From Marinoscillum luteum (GTDB lineage: Bacteria; Bacteroidota; Bacteroidia; Cytophagales; Cyclobacteriaceae): a DNA stretch of 64,000 bases. Shown piece by piece: positions 1 through 9,151 of the stretch. The position numbers and the translations under genes are program-made. Under the pieces are notes generated by a model. The model worked only from the letters and a program-made list of their open reading frames with translations. It made no database searches and had not been told where the DNA came from. The first letter of the stretch is position 1. Each line of letters starts with the position of its first letter. The stretch is taken from assembly GCF_044005705.1 (NCBI RefSeq), contig NZ_JBIPKE010000020.1, forward strand, positions 682,001 to 746,000. The letters are read 5' to 3'.

Positions 1-517
1 CCATGATCCCACACTTTACTCCGGCATAATGGTGTTCAGCCATCTGAGACATCTTCACCATATCCACTTTGGGAATACCCAGCTCAAACAGCTCATTGAG
101 CCCGGCACAAGTGCCGCACTCGAGGGCTGCTGAAGACGACATACCCGATCCTCGAGGCACATTCCCACTGAACACCAAATTGAACCCGGCCACTTGGCGG
201 CCCGACTTCTGTATTTCTGCCACCACACCGAGGATATAGTTTTGCCAGGAGTCAGTCGGCAGTGGCTGCATATCTGCCAGGTCAAAATCATATCGATCCT
301 CAAAGTCAAGAGAAATCAAACTGCACCTGTCTGCATTATCTGACTTACCAATGGCAAAAAAAATGGCGTGCTCCACAGCCGCAGGCAGGACAAAACCATT
401 GTTATAATCAGTATGCTCACCAATGAGGTTAATGCGGCCGGGAGCGCGAACCAGCACTGGTTTGGCTCCAAATTGCTCCGCAAAATGACTGCTTACCCTT
501 TGAGATAGATCGTTCAT
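1..517 (-). CDS. galK: Galactokinase, N-terminal part (cut by window edge)
   Basis: Galactokinase phosphorylates D-galactose at C1 in the Leloir pathway in the cytoplasm. Only the first 172 codons are in the window; the gene runs off at base 1. I translated it from the ATG at 515-517. The GHMP-kinase galactokinase signature is clear near the N-terminus (RAPGRINLIGEHTDYN, about residues 24-39), followed by a glycine/serine-rich ATP loop (PRGSGMSSSAA, about residues 125-135). Both are typical of GalK and distinguish it from other GHMP kinases. The gene lies downstream of the CHR transporter in the same direction, but a hairpin with a T-run and a palindrome lie between them, so it probably has its own promoter. 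It may handle galactose released by the neighbouring glycan locus, but this is inference. Confidence 0.93.
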   Translation of the reverse strand, partial: MNDLSQRVSSHFAEQFGAKPVLVRAPGRINLIGEHTDYNNGFVLPAAVEHAIFFAIGKSDNADRCSLISLDFEDRYDFDLADMQPLPTDSWQNYILGVVAEIQKSGRQVAGFNLVFSGNVPRGSGMSSSAALECGTCAGLNELFELGIPKVDMVKMSQMAEHHYAGVKCGIM

Positions 518-577
518 AGAAGAGGTTTAAGTCGGTGTTTAAGAATGAATCTACTGCTCACTCCACCTCACAAATAT

Positions 578-602
578 AATAAACGTTTATTTGACGTTTA
601 TT
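578..602. promoter_or_regulatory. Palindromic operator candidate upstream of galK
   Basis: Bases 578-591 form a perfect 14-bp palindrome (AATAAACGTTTATT) with a central CG. Its right half (ACGTTTATT) is repeated directly at 594-602. A central CG in an A/T-rich palindrome is typical of LacI-family operators. It lies about 60 bp upstream of the galK start. The regulator is not encoded in this window. An operator role is inference. Confidence 0.4.
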
Positions 603-617
603 AATTTTTGGGTAAAA

Positions 618-642
618 AACATTAGAACCATCCCTTGATGGT
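618..642 (-). terminator. Rho-independent terminator candidate after the CHR transporter gene
   Basis: On the minus strand the sequence reads ACCATC-AAGG-GATGGT (stem bases 627-642), followed a few bases later by a run of six T (complement of the A-run ending near 619). It lies about 50 bp after the stop of the CHR transporter gene and separates it from galK. The stem is short (6-7 bp), so confidence is moderate. Confidence 0.45.
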
Positions 643-693
643 CATAACATGGCATCAGTAGCTTCTCTAACTATTCAGAAGTCTCTTCGGTCG

Positions 694-1893
694 TTACATA
701 AAAAAACTCCCGGCCAAGCCCGCGCTCAATATTACATAGATAAGGTTCATCTTATACCTGATCAGGCACAGAGAACCCACAAAGAAAATAGCGATTGGAA
801 CCACATCTACTTCCAGGCCCATTCCGATCTTCACACAAGCACTGAAGATCATCCCGATGGTGACCGCATAGACCCCTTTCATAGCGGATTTAAATAGTAT
901 GGAATCCGAATGGCGCAATATCATCTGTGAACCCGCCACCATCAGAATACCAGAGGGCAAAAACATCGCAGCTGTGGCTACCAAGGCCCCAGTAATCCCC
1001 ATCACTTTGTAGCCAATAAAAACCGAGCTAATCATGATGGGCCCCGGACTCACCTGTCCAAGAGCAATGCCATCAATAAATTCCGCATTGCTTAACCATC
1101 CCAGTGACTCTACCACTACCTCCTGCATCATAGGGATAAACACATACCCGCCACCGAACAGACTCAGACTCATGGCACTGAAAACCGAGATCAGCTGGAG
1201 AACCATACTCTTCTCACCAAAGAGCGCTAAAGCCAGTAGCACCCCGGCTACAGCAACCAAGGCCAGAGCCACTACCTGTACATCTTTTCCATTGAATCGT
1301 GAGACCGGTATTTCATTCAAATCATTAGAACCCTGAACCTCATGCCGAAAAAATAAGTAGCCTAGAATGGCTCCTCCTGCCACGAGTACAATGATGTTTT
1401 TGAAACCGGTAAAGGTCAACAAAGTCGCAATAGAAATCAGTAGTAATAGCACCTGCACCCTGTGTCTGATGTGCGATTTGGTCATTTTAATAGCCACGGA
1501 TAGGATAATGGCAACGACCGCCGGCATGACTCCTTTAAAGATGGGTTCTACATTGAGGACATCTCCATATTCGAAATAGAGGTAGGTGAGTATGTAAACC
1601 AACACGAAAGCAGGTAAAATGATACCGGTAAAGGCAATGAGCATTCCCGCTTTTCCCCTCAGCTTATAACCAACGTATATCACTATATTGACAGCCAAGG
1701 GGCCAGGAAAAATAGAAGCTAGTGCCACTGCATCCATAATCACTTCATCTTTCAACACCCGCCTGCGGTCTACCAGCTCATCACGTAAAATGGAAACCAG
1801 TGCCATATATCCACCAAACGATATACTCCCCACTTTTAGAACGGAAATCAATAGCTGCCACAGGCTTATTCGTCTTTCTGAGAGTTGGTTCAA
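694..1893 (-). CDS. CHR-family chromate/sulfate transporter (two CHR domains)
   Basis: Integral membrane protein of 399 residues, the usual length of a long-chain CHR (ChrA) protein. It has two homologous halves. Each starts with a glycine-rich motif (SFGGYMALVS near residue 24, SLFGGGYVFIP near residue 245) and continues with a second motif (ASIFPGPLAVN near residue 58, QVSPGPIMISS near residue 280). Family members export chromate, probably in exchange with or in competition with sulfate. It starts 10 bp after the sulfotransferase gene and is the last gene of the probable operon that begins at 11887. Its position behind two sulfotransferase genes makes a sulfate-related role plausible, but the substrate cannot be read from sequence. 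The name ChrA would imply chromate resistance, for which there is no evidence here. Confidence 0.9.
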   Translation of the reverse strand: MNQLSERRISLWQLLISVLKVGSISFGGYMALVSILRDELVDRRRVLKDEVIMDAVALASIFPGPLAVNIVIYVGYKLRGKAGMLIAFTGIILPAFVLVYILTYLYFEYGDVLNVEPIFKGVMPAVVAIILSVAIKMTKSHIRHRVQVLLLLISIATLLTFTGFKNIIVLVAGGAILGYLFFRHEVQGSNDLNEIPVSRFNGKDVQVVALALVAVAGVLLALALFGEKSMVLQLISVFSAMSLSLFGGGYVFIPMMQEVVVESLGWLSNAEFIDGIALGQVSPGPIMISSVFIGYKVMGITGALVATAAMFLPSGILMVAGSQMILRHSDSILFKSAMKGVYAVTIGMIFSACVKIGMGLEVDVVPIAIFFVGSLCLIRYKMNLIYVILSAGLAGSFFM

Positions 1894-1903
1894 AGGAGCT
1901 TGG

Positions 1904-2944
1904 TTAATCAGTTAGAGGGACCGGCTCAAAAGCCAATTTGATCCGTGAGAGGAGTTGCTCCTGTGGCATTCTTTTAGCTCTATCGAGTGGATCCGAGTGC
2001 TCCACTGCCCGTTTCTTCAGAAACTCATTCTCCCGATCGAAGTTGATCAAATCAACTTCTGAAAAAGTAACCGCTCTGGCTGTGTCACCATAATGAAGTG
2101 GATACCCTAGTCGGTCAAGTGTAGTACCAGCCACTGCCTCAAAAATAAGGACGTCTTCCCTGGGCAACTCCTTTAAGTATTTGCACATATTGCCACGAAG
2201 CACAGGTTTGGTGACATTTTGCCACATTTTGCCCGACAAAGCAGTTTCCTGCGAATCTCTTGACAAGAAGTAGTCAAGGGCCTGTGGCTTAAATTGGATC
2301 TGCAAAAAGGCACAAATTCTGGAGAGTTGCGCTTCAGGATTGGTGATGAGATCTTCATAAGCTACCCTGATCACCCGCTCAGACCCCAGCTTCTCTCCTA
2401 TGGCGAGCGCCTGGTCCTGATCACGTTTCCAGCTTTTCGCCTGGTGATAAGTATGTTTTTCACCCACCATGATTTTTTTAAATGATAAAGCTACATCACG
2501 ACCATCGCGATAAAGGTGGATATAATACGGTTTGATTCCGTGGCTGTGCAGTTCCTCAGCGAAATGAACATTCGTCAGACTTTTACAGCACCAGAACCTG
2601 CTTCCCTTGGAAGATGCATATCTTGCATAGATGTGTTCGAAAAGGGAATATATGTTTCTGGAATGCTGAAGCTGGTCAAAGATAAGATCCCGATCAAGAG
2701 ACAAATCATTCCACTTTACCGGATTTAACTCTACAAACTTGCATACATCGTTGATCAGATTTTGAAAATTGACATTGATGGAAAGGTCTCCATATCGATC
2801 CATCAATGGCACAAAGGTCTTCAATATATGCGGAGGATGCGGTGCAGTGATCTCCGTGAGCTGATTGAGCATAAGCCTGAGTAGGTTGGACCCAGATCTT
2901 TGTGTTCCAATCAGTTGAATAGGTATTATTTTGTCTTTAGTCAT
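1904..2944 (-). CDS. PAPS-dependent sulfotransferase family protein
   Basis: A 346-residue soluble protein without signal peptide. The N-terminus carries the 5'-phosphosulfate-binding loop GTQRSGSN (residues 13-20), and LYRDGRDVALSFKK (about residues 143-156) matches the 3'-phosphate-binding motif, so it fits the sulfotransferase_3 type. Members transfer sulfate from PAPS to carbohydrate or lipid hydroxyls in the cytoplasm. Its ATG overlaps the stop of the upstream arylsulfotransferase gene by 4 bp (2941-2944), suggesting translational coupling. The acceptor is unknown. Sulfotransferases are unusual in a SusC/SusD degradation operon, where sulfatases are the norm; no sulfatase is present in this window. 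Confidence 0.85.
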   Translation of the reverse strand: MTKDKIIPIQLIGTQRSGSNLLRLMLNQLTEITAPHPPHILKTFVPLMDRYGDLSINVNFQNLINDVCKFVELNPVKWNDLSLDRDLIFDQLQHSRNIYSLFEHIYARYASSKGSRFWCCKSLTNVHFAEELHSHGIKPYYIHLYRDGRDVALSFKKIMVGEKHTYHQAKSWKRDQDQALAIGEKLGSERVIRVAYEDLITNPEAQLSRICAFLQIQFKPQALDYFLSRDSQETALSGKMWQNVTKPVLRGNMCKYLKELPREDVLIFEAVAGTTLDRLGYPLHYGDTARAVTFSEVDLINFDRENEFLKKRAVEHSDPLDRAKRMPQEQLLSRIKLAFEPVPLTD

Positions 2945-4428
2945 TCTTCAATAAATTTATTCACATAAGCTTTTGAATGGTTCAAATCCGGAATATACTG
3001 TGCCCGATAAGACGGATACTCCAGTAGCAGACTCCCCAGAGCCTCTCCTTTCGAATTAACAAAAGAGAGGATATTCTTGGTGGAGCTATTGAAAAGTACA
3101 AGTTCATCTGAAATTCTCCCGGCACTGCCTTGAGACTCTGTCATATACACCTCTGGGAACACTACTTCTCCCACAACATCTACCTTTCGGGTCTCCTCGT
3201 CTATGTGGAGTGTGAGCATTCTGGAAACCGGCTTTGATCTGGCTGGGTAGTCGGGATTTGCGTTTCTTACCCCGGGTTGAGCATGCCTGTTTCCATTGTC
3301 CAGAATCACAAGGTAACCCTCCGTATCAAAATGAATATTGTGCTGACCATTGAACAGGAAATCTTCAGGAAGGAACAAATCTTCACTTCCTCTGCCCAAC
3401 CTCCAAATGAGCGCGCCGGTTACTCCATCTATTTTCCAAATCTGGCTACAGTTTCGAAAGGAGATGAGGTAGTTCCCGAGGGTGTCTTTCACCAGGGCGT
3501 TCGCATGTAACCAATCTCCGCGTTCATTCAAAATATTGGCATAGTCAAGTGGGGAAAATACGTCGAAAACGGACCACTCCCATACCTTTTCATTTTTGAC
3601 AGGATCATAAATAAGAATACCATCACCACGAACTATGTCTTGCTTCCCTCCTCCTACTGAAGAGAGGTCCACAACCTCCTGCTCATAAGTCAGACTCATG
3701 ATATTCCCATTCTCATCGAAATCAATCTCATGATGAACTGTCTTATTAAAAGCCCCTTCACCTTTCTCTACCTCAAACAGCACATTTCCATCCAAGCCTA
3801 CCTCTGCGATGTGATTGCCCGAAGAAAAACGGAGCGTATCGTCACTCAGGATAGACAAGAAAGTATTCTTCCATGTGTATTTGGAAACCTTCACATTCAT
3901 TGGTGCTTTCTGATACCACACCAGTTCGCCGGTATCGTCGATCATCAGGAGGTACCCCTGATCCTTTCTGGCCTGAAAAGCCACATACCCAGAAAAGGAT
4001 ACCTGCTTCATGCTATCTGGTTTTGGGAAATACGGAACCCAGGGGGAGAGGAGGTTGGTAGTGAACTCGTAGGTGCTGCTCAGTGTCTTGCAAAGCTCAT
4101 CTTGCACCACCACCTGGAATTCATAAGTGGTAGCAGGCTTAAGAACCACCAACACGAGGTGATGAAGGGTGTCTGCTGAGGATAGGTCTGAGTAGTACTT
4201 CTTGTCATTACATTCCAAACGAGAATCGCACTTTTCCCAATAGGTCACGTAGACATCTTTGCCTGGATTGGTCTGCACATCTATTCCGACACGGAGAGAA
4301 TTATCCGGTCGTTGATATATTTCTATAGTGCCAATCTCATGAGGTATAAAGCACACCCCTTCCTCACCTCTTCGGGCGCAGGCAAGTATCAACAGGGCTA
4401 AAGCGAAAATATATAGTCTACTGAGCAT
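2941..4428 (-). CDS. Arylsulfate sulfotransferase (ASST) family lipoprotein
   Basis: A 495-residue protein with a lipoprotein signal (LALLILAC, Cys17), so it should be anchored in a membrane on the periplasmic or surface side. A fibronectin-III-like region (about 30-125) is followed by a beta-propeller typical of arylsulfotransferase family proteins, with repeated strands such as GELVWYQKAP, NEKVWEWSVF and GALIWRLGRG. Candidate active-site histidines lie in VHHEIDFDENGN, DWLHANAL and GQHNIHFD, conserved contexts in this family. ASST enzymes move sulfate from a phenolic sulfate ester to another acceptor without PAPS. It lies 40 bp after SusD with a hairpin in between. The natural donor and acceptor are unknown, and hydrolytic use on a sulfated glycan is also possible. 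Confidence 0.85.
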   Translation of the reverse strand: MLSRLYIFALALLILACARRGEEGVCFIPHEIGTIEIYQRPDNSLRVGIDVQTNPGKDVYVTYWEKCDSRLECNDKKYYSDLSSADTLHHLVLVVLKPATTYEFQVVVQDELCKTLSSTYEFTTNLLSPWVPYFPKPDSMKQVSFSGYVAFQARKDQGYLLMIDDTGELVWYQKAPMNVKVSKYTWKNTFLSILSDDTLRFSSGNHIAEVGLDGNVLFEVEKGEGAFNKTVHHEIDFDENGNIMSLTYEQEVVDLSSVGGGKQDIVRGDGILIYDPVKNEKVWEWSVFDVFSPLDYANILNERGDWLHANALVKDTLGNYLISFRNCSQIWKIDGVTGALIWRLGRGSEDLFLPEDFLFNGQHNIHFDTEGYLVILDNGNRHAQPGVRNANPDYPARSKPVSRMLTLHIDEETRKVDVVGEVVFPEVYMTESQGSAGRISDELVLFNSSTKNILSFVNSKGEALGSLLLEYPSYRAQYIPDLNHSKAYVNKFIEE

Positions 4429-4439
4429 GGTACAGCAGA

Positions 4440-4456
4440 AGCCCCTTGTCGGGGCT
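4440..4456 (-). terminator. Intercistronic hairpin between SusD and ASST genes
   Basis: A perfect 6-bp GC-rich stem (AGCCCC / GGGGCT) with a 5-base loop sits in the 40-bp gap between the susD stop and the ASST start. No strong T-run follows on the minus strand, so it is more likely an attenuator or mRNA-stabilising element that lowers expression of the downstream genes relative to SusC/SusD. Confidence 0.4.
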
Positions 4457-4468
4457 CCTTGTTTTGGT

Positions 4469-5953
4469 TTATTTATTTAGCGGGTTGGGTTCCATATTAG
4501 GGTTGAGGTCCAACTCCTGTCGTGGAATTGGGTACACCCGATAGTCCTGTGTGACGGTCACGGGATTGGGATAATTCTGATCCACCAGATATTGGGTCAT
4601 GGTACTTTCGAACACTCCATGTCGAATGAGGTCATCCTTGCGATGGCCTTCTCCGACCAACTCGAGCGCTCTTTCATTCAAAATGGCCGTTCGGAATGCT
4701 CCCTGATCAAGCCCAGTAGGCAAGCCCTCCAATCCTGCTCGATTTCGCACTGCATTGATCGCATTGTAGGCAACTCCCGTGGGGCCATTCAACTCATTTT
4801 CTACCTCAGCCTTCATCAGCAGTATATCCGCATATCTGAACACCGGCTGGTTAAGGGCCGAAGATGCGTAATTGGCCCATATGCTATTAGGTGCAGTGAC
4901 ATCCCGGCGAAATCCACTGTATTTGGTGAGGAGGGCAAAGCCTTTCCAATCTGCGGCAGTGCCATAATCCCGAACATAAGCGTAGTAAGCTCCTGACAAG
5001 TCATTCTCTATCACATCATTTCTTGCATCTGAGGGGTCTAGCATGTTGTAGATTTGGAGGGGGACACCCGTCTCTGACCATCCGGTATCATAGCCCCAAG
5101 GGGTAAAAAACTTGATATGGTGATTGGACTTATTGTACTCCGCACCCAGGGACATCACTACAAAAATAAACTCATTATCTTTTCTGTTTGATTCGTAAAA
5201 AAGCGCTCCATACTGCCCCTCAAACAAATCGTAAACTCCAAGATCGATCACCTGATCAATGTACCCTTCTGCGGAAGACCATTCCTTTTGACGAAACGCA
5301 ATCTTAGCCAACAGGGTAAGGGCAGCACCACGAGTGGCCTTGCCCACACCATCCTGTACCGGAGGCAAATCCTCTGCTGCAGTTTCCAGGTCAGAGATGA
5401 GTTGTGCATAGACTTCTCCTTCGGGTGTGCGGCTTGGAAGCTCATTTGGATCACTGGTAGCTCCCAGCCTAAGTGGTACCGCACCAAACAGCCCTGTCAG
5501 ATCAAAGTATGCAAGTGAACGAAGGAAAAGCGCTTCACCCATTAATGCTGCTTTGGCATCCGCCGAGGCAAAGCTGGACTCATCCATCCCCTCTATGAGT
5601 TCCAGTGCTGTATTGGCTCGATTGATCAACACATAGGCCGATGACCAAACCATGTCGGCATGGCTCTCGGTCCAGTGATATTGCTCCAGATTAGAGGTTC
5701 GGCCTTCCACCATCACATCGGTAATCCCATCATTAAGCTTGACCATCTGACCCGATCCGTAATAAAACCAACCTCCGGTCAGCATCTGGTTATAGATACC
5801 ATCCACCAGGGCTCTCGCGTCAGACTCTGATACCAGCGTACTGGCACTCAGGCTGCCCTTGAGCTCTTCTGTAAGGTCATTTTCGCATGACAAGCAGGTC
5901 AAAGCGAGCAATATTGATAGTATTTTAATTCTTAAGCATTTCATGATTGACAC
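4469..5953 (-). CDS. SusD/RagB-family glycan-binding lipoprotein
   Basis: A 494-residue outer-membrane lipoprotein that caps the adjacent SusC transporter and binds glycan at the cell surface. The signal ends in a lipobox (LTCLSCEND). The TPR-containing SusD fold is recognisable: an N-terminal RagB region (LVSESDARALVDGIYNQML), a helix pair ending in EALFLRSLAYFDLTGLFGAV, and the C-terminal RagB motif with FRYADILLMKAEVENEL, AINAVRNRAG and LNERALELVGEGHRKDDLIR. It follows SusC by 4 bp, the standard order. The bound glycan cannot be named from sequence; the co-localised GH20 and the sulfotransferases suggest a hexosamine-containing, possibly sulfated glycan. Confidence 0.95.
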   Translation of the reverse strand: MSIMKCLRIKILSILLALTCLSCENDLTEELKGSLSASTLVSESDARALVDGIYNQMLTGGWFYYGSGQMVKLNDGITDVMVEGRTSNLEQYHWTESHADMVWSSAYVLINRANTALELIEGMDESSFASADAKAALMGEALFLRSLAYFDLTGLFGAVPLRLGATSDPNELPSRTPEGEVYAQLISDLETAAEDLPPVQDGVGKATRGAALTLLAKIAFRQKEWSSAEGYIDQVIDLGVYDLFEGQYGALFYESNRKDNEFIFVVMSLGAEYNKSNHHIKFFTPWGYDTGWSETGVPLQIYNMLDPSDARNDVIENDLSGAYYAYVRDYGTAADWKGFALLTKYSGFRRDVTAPNSIWANYASSALNQPVFRYADILLMKAEVENELNGPTGVAYNAINAVRNRAGLEGLPTGLDQGAFRTAILNERALELVGEGHRKDDLIRHGVFESTMTQYLVDQNYPNPVTVTQDYRVYPIPRQELDLNPNMEPNPLNK

Positions 5954-5957
5954 GATT

Positions 5958-8900
5958 TTAAAATTTCACTTTTACCCCTACTGCATAAGACTTCTGGAGC
6001 GGGTATGAATATAGATCCACCCCTGAACCAATGTTCAAATTGGTGGTTGAATTGACCCTGGCACTCACTTCCGGATCAAAACCTGAATAATTAGTCCAGG
6101 TATATAGATTTGAAGCTGAGGCATATAGTCGCAGGTTTTGCACGAATTTCAATCCCATTTTATCGACCGGAAGGTCATAAGAGAGGGAGATGTTTTTCAA
6201 TCGAATAAAGCTTGCGTCTTCCACCAGATCATCATTGACCCAGAACTGACCTGAGTGATTTCTAAATGGTCTGGTACCATCGGGTGTCTCAGGGGTCCAG
6301 CGCTCCAAAGCTGATTCCAGGCGGTTGGTTCTGTAGCCTATCTCTCTGTTGACATTGAGTACATCGGCATCAAATACACCACTGAAGAAAAAGGACAGCT
6401 GGAAGGATTTGTAGCTGATGGTATTGGTGAGTCCGGCCAGATATTTTGGAAAACCATGGCCCAGAATGGTTCTGTCGGCGGATGTGATGGCACTGTCTCC
6501 ATCTATGTCATGATACAAGGCATCACCAGGAACCGCCGATGGTTGTAAATCGTCAGTTTCTCCTTCTTGCAACACTCCTCTCACTTTATAGCCATAGAAT
6601 GAATTCACGGGAATGCCTTTTTGAATAATGGTGTAGGGTGCCCGATCCAACTGACCGATTGGCTTCAATTCAGCTCCTTCCAGAAACTCTGATCCTTCAG
6701 GAAGCAGTACTTCTTTGATTTCATTGCTATTGAAAGACACGTTGATGTCTGTCACCCAGCTAAAGTTTTTGGAGGTCACGTTGTTGCTGGAGAGTAGTAT
6801 TTCGACCCCAGAGTTTTGAATACGCCCCACATTGGTGATGATGGATCCAAACCCCAGTGAGGGAGGCAACGACTTGGTGACAATGAGCTTGTCAGTGTTT
6901 TTCACATAGTAATCAAACTCAAGAACGATCCGATCTTTGAATAAGCCAATATCTGTACCAAGATCCATTTGAGTTGTCTCTTCCCATTGGAGGTTATCAT
7001 TGCCCAAAACACTTGGCACCGTACCAATGGATTGATTATCGCCATCAAGGGTCACGGGGGCATTGGCCTGAAACTGAGTCTGTGCCAGACCTACTCTAAA
7101 CCTTTCAGATCCAGTGATACCATAGCTGGCCCTTAGCTTCAGGTTGGATAACAGGGACTGACCGGACATAAAGGCTTCATTATGAACTTTCCATCCTACG
7201 GCAGCAGCCGGGAAATTTGCCCACTTATTGTTCGCCCCAAATTTAGATGATCCGTCTCGTCTAAAGGTAAGTGTCAGTAAGTAACGATCATCATAATCGT
7301 AAATGGCCCTGGACAAATAGGAAATCAATTTGCGCTCACTGGTTCCTGAAGATGGCGTAGTGGGAATGGCTCCCGCCTGCAGGGCATTCCATCCGAGGGT
7401 ATTGGTGGTAAAATCCCGAGCTCCTGCTCTGAAACTCTCATAAATAACCTTTTGGTTGGTATAACCTGCCAGTAAATTCAAACCATGTTTACCGAGGCGC
7501 TTTTGATAGTTTATCGTCCCTTCAAACAACAAATCATAAGACTGGTTATTAGTAAGGGCAGCTTCTCCTGGCTGCAAAGTGCCTGCCACTATGTGGCTTT
7601 CCTGAGAGAGGTATCCATACTCTTTGCCATTAAACATGCGGCTGCCCCCCAGCGCTTTGACTTTCAGCCCCTCTAGTACTTCCAACTCCACAAATCCAGT
7701 AGAAAGGATGTAAGTCGACTTGGCCTCATTGTCTGATGCTTCTATCGTTTGTAGTGGACTAATGGGCCTGGTACCACCCAGTAGTTGGATTTCCGTTTCG
7801 GTGAGGTTATCTAGTCTATTGGGGACGAATGGACGAGCATCAGCGAAAATATTTCTAAGAATATTTGTCTGAAGGTTGCTGGCATTGAATCCCAGAAAGT
7901 TGGTATTGGTGTACGTGATACCTGTGTTCAGACCAAAGGTCAACTTATCATCAAACATCCTTTGGTTTAAGTTGATCCGGGTATTGTATCTTGAAAACTC
8001 AGTGCTGGGCACTACACCTTGCTGGTTGAAATATCCAGCAGAAAAATATACCCGAGAATTCTCCTTGCCAGAGCTTATTCCCAGCTGATGGTTGACCGTA
8101 GCTCCATCTCTAAAAGCTTCCTGGAGCCAATTGGTGCTTCCAAAATACTGCTCTAATGAATCTATTCTGGATGGTGAATACATCTCCATTGCACCATTTA
8201 CACGCTGGATGAGGTTATCATTTTCTGTAAACGCCCTGGTGCCTAGAAACTCGTAGGCATCCAGATTAGAAACCACCTGCTGACCGTACTCCGCATTGTA
8301 GTCGATATTGACTGCACCGGATTTACCCTGCTTGGTGGTGATAATGATCACTCCATTGGCACCTCTAGTGCCATAAATAGCGGCGGCCGAAGCATCTTTG
8401 AGTACCTCTATCGACTTGATATTGCTGGGATTGATGCTGTTATCCAGGTTATCCATAGGGAAGCCATCCACCACATATATTGGCTGATTGTCGTTTTGAA
8501 TAGAGTTATTTCCGCGAACCCTGATGACGAAATTCCCACCTGGCTCTGCACTCTGAGTAGAAATCTGTATCCCGGTGGTACGGCCCTGCACCAGCTGCTC
8601 CACACTGGAAATACTTCCCACATTGAAGTCTTCCTCACTCAATGATGACACAGCCCCTGTAAGATCCTTTTTCTGTTGGGTACCATAGCCGATGACCACC
8701 ACTTCATCCAACTCCTGTAAGTTTTCCTCCAGAGCAACGTCAATTACAGACCTGTAATTAACCTTAACCTCTCTGGTAATAAACCCCACATAGGAGAAAA
8801 TCAGGGCAGCATTGTCTGGTACCTGGAGTCGGTAATTACCATCTACATCAGTAATGGTCCCTGAACTGGCATCTTTCACCACCACACTCACCCCAGGAAG

Positions 8901-9086
8901 TCCCTCTCCTTTTGAGTCGGTTACTCGGCCAGATACCGAAATATCCAACACCTGAGCAGGTACCTTGATCTTCTCTCCCTCAACTGACGGTAATCCTTCA
9001 GCTAACCCTATACCACACAGCAGGCACATGATGCAGGTCAGCACCATTTTGATGGGTATGACTATATTTTGTATTCTTCTTTTCAT
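5958..9086 (-). CDS. SusC/RagA-family TonB-dependent outer-membrane transporter
   Basis: A 1042-residue TonB-dependent receptor. A signal region is followed by a carboxypeptidase-regulatory-like domain (about 51-135; ISVSGRVTDSKGEGLPGVSV), a TonB box plus plug (LDEVVVIGYGTQQKKDLTGA, then about 140-245 with VYVVDGFP-type and GANGVIIITTK motifs) and a C-terminal beta-barrel ending in an aromatic-rich strand (SYAVGVKVKF). It imports the oligosaccharides captured by SusD across the outer membrane using TonB energy. There is no STN domain, so signalling through an anti-sigma factor is unlikely; regulation by the nearby hybrid two-component protein fits better. It lies 65 bp downstream of the secreted three-module protein. 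Confidence 0.96.
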   Translation of the reverse strand: MKRRIQNIVIPIKMVLTCIMCLLCGIGLAEGLPSVEGEKIKVPAQVLDISVSGRVTDSKGEGLPGVSVVVKDASSGTITDVDGNYRLQVPDNAALIFSYVGFITREVKVNYRSVIDVALEENLQELDEVVVIGYGTQQKKDLTGAVSSLSEEDFNVGSISSVEQLVQGRTTGIQISTQSAEPGGNFVIRVRGNNSIQNDNQPIYVVDGFPMDNLDNSINPSNIKSIEVLKDASAAAIYGTRGANGVIIITTKQGKSGAVNIDYNAEYGQQVVSNLDAYEFLGTRAFTENDNLIQRVNGAMEMYSPSRIDSLEQYFGSTNWLQEAFRDGATVNHQLGISSGKENSRVYFSAGYFNQQGVVPSTEFSRYNTRINLNQRMFDDKLTFGLNTGITYTNTNFLGFNASNLQTNILRNIFADARPFVPNRLDNLTETEIQLLGGTRPISPLQTIEASDNEAKSTYILSTGFVELEVLEGLKVKALGGSRMFNGKEYGYLSQESHIVAGTLQPGEAALTNNQSYDLLFEGTINYQKRLGKHGLNLLAGYTNQKVIYESFRAGARDFTTNTLGWNALQAGAIPTTPSSGTSERKLISYLSRAIYDYDDRYLLTLTFRRDGSSKFGANNKWANFPAAAVGWKVHNEAFMSGQSLLSNLKLRASYGITGSERFRVGLAQTQFQANAPVTLDGDNQSIGTVPSVLGNDNLQWEETTQMDLGTDIGLFKDRIVLEFDYYVKNTDKLIVTKSLPPSLGFGSIITNVGRIQNSGVEILLSSNNVTSKNFSWVTDINVSFNSNEIKEVLLPEGSEFLEGAELKPIGQLDRAPYTIIQKGIPVNSFYGYKVRGVLQEGETDDLQPSAVPGDALYHDIDGDSAITSADRTILGHGFPKYLAGLTNTISYKSFQLSFFFSGVFDADVLNVNREIGYRTNRLESALERWTPETPDGTRPFRNHSGQFWVNDDLVEDASFIRLKNISLSYDLPVDKMGLKFVQNLRLYASASNLYTWTNYSGFDPEVSARVNSTTNLNIGSGVDLYSYPLQKSYAVGVKVKF

Positions 9087-9151
9087 GATTTCAATATTTT
9101 ATCGACAATAGACTTTACCAGAGCTGGTTCTTAGTGAGTTCTGATTTTCCT

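Noticed and set aside
3730..4179. A 149-codon plus-strand open frame opposite the ASST gene
   Set aside because: Antisense to a well-supported beta-propeller protein; no motif or independent start context.
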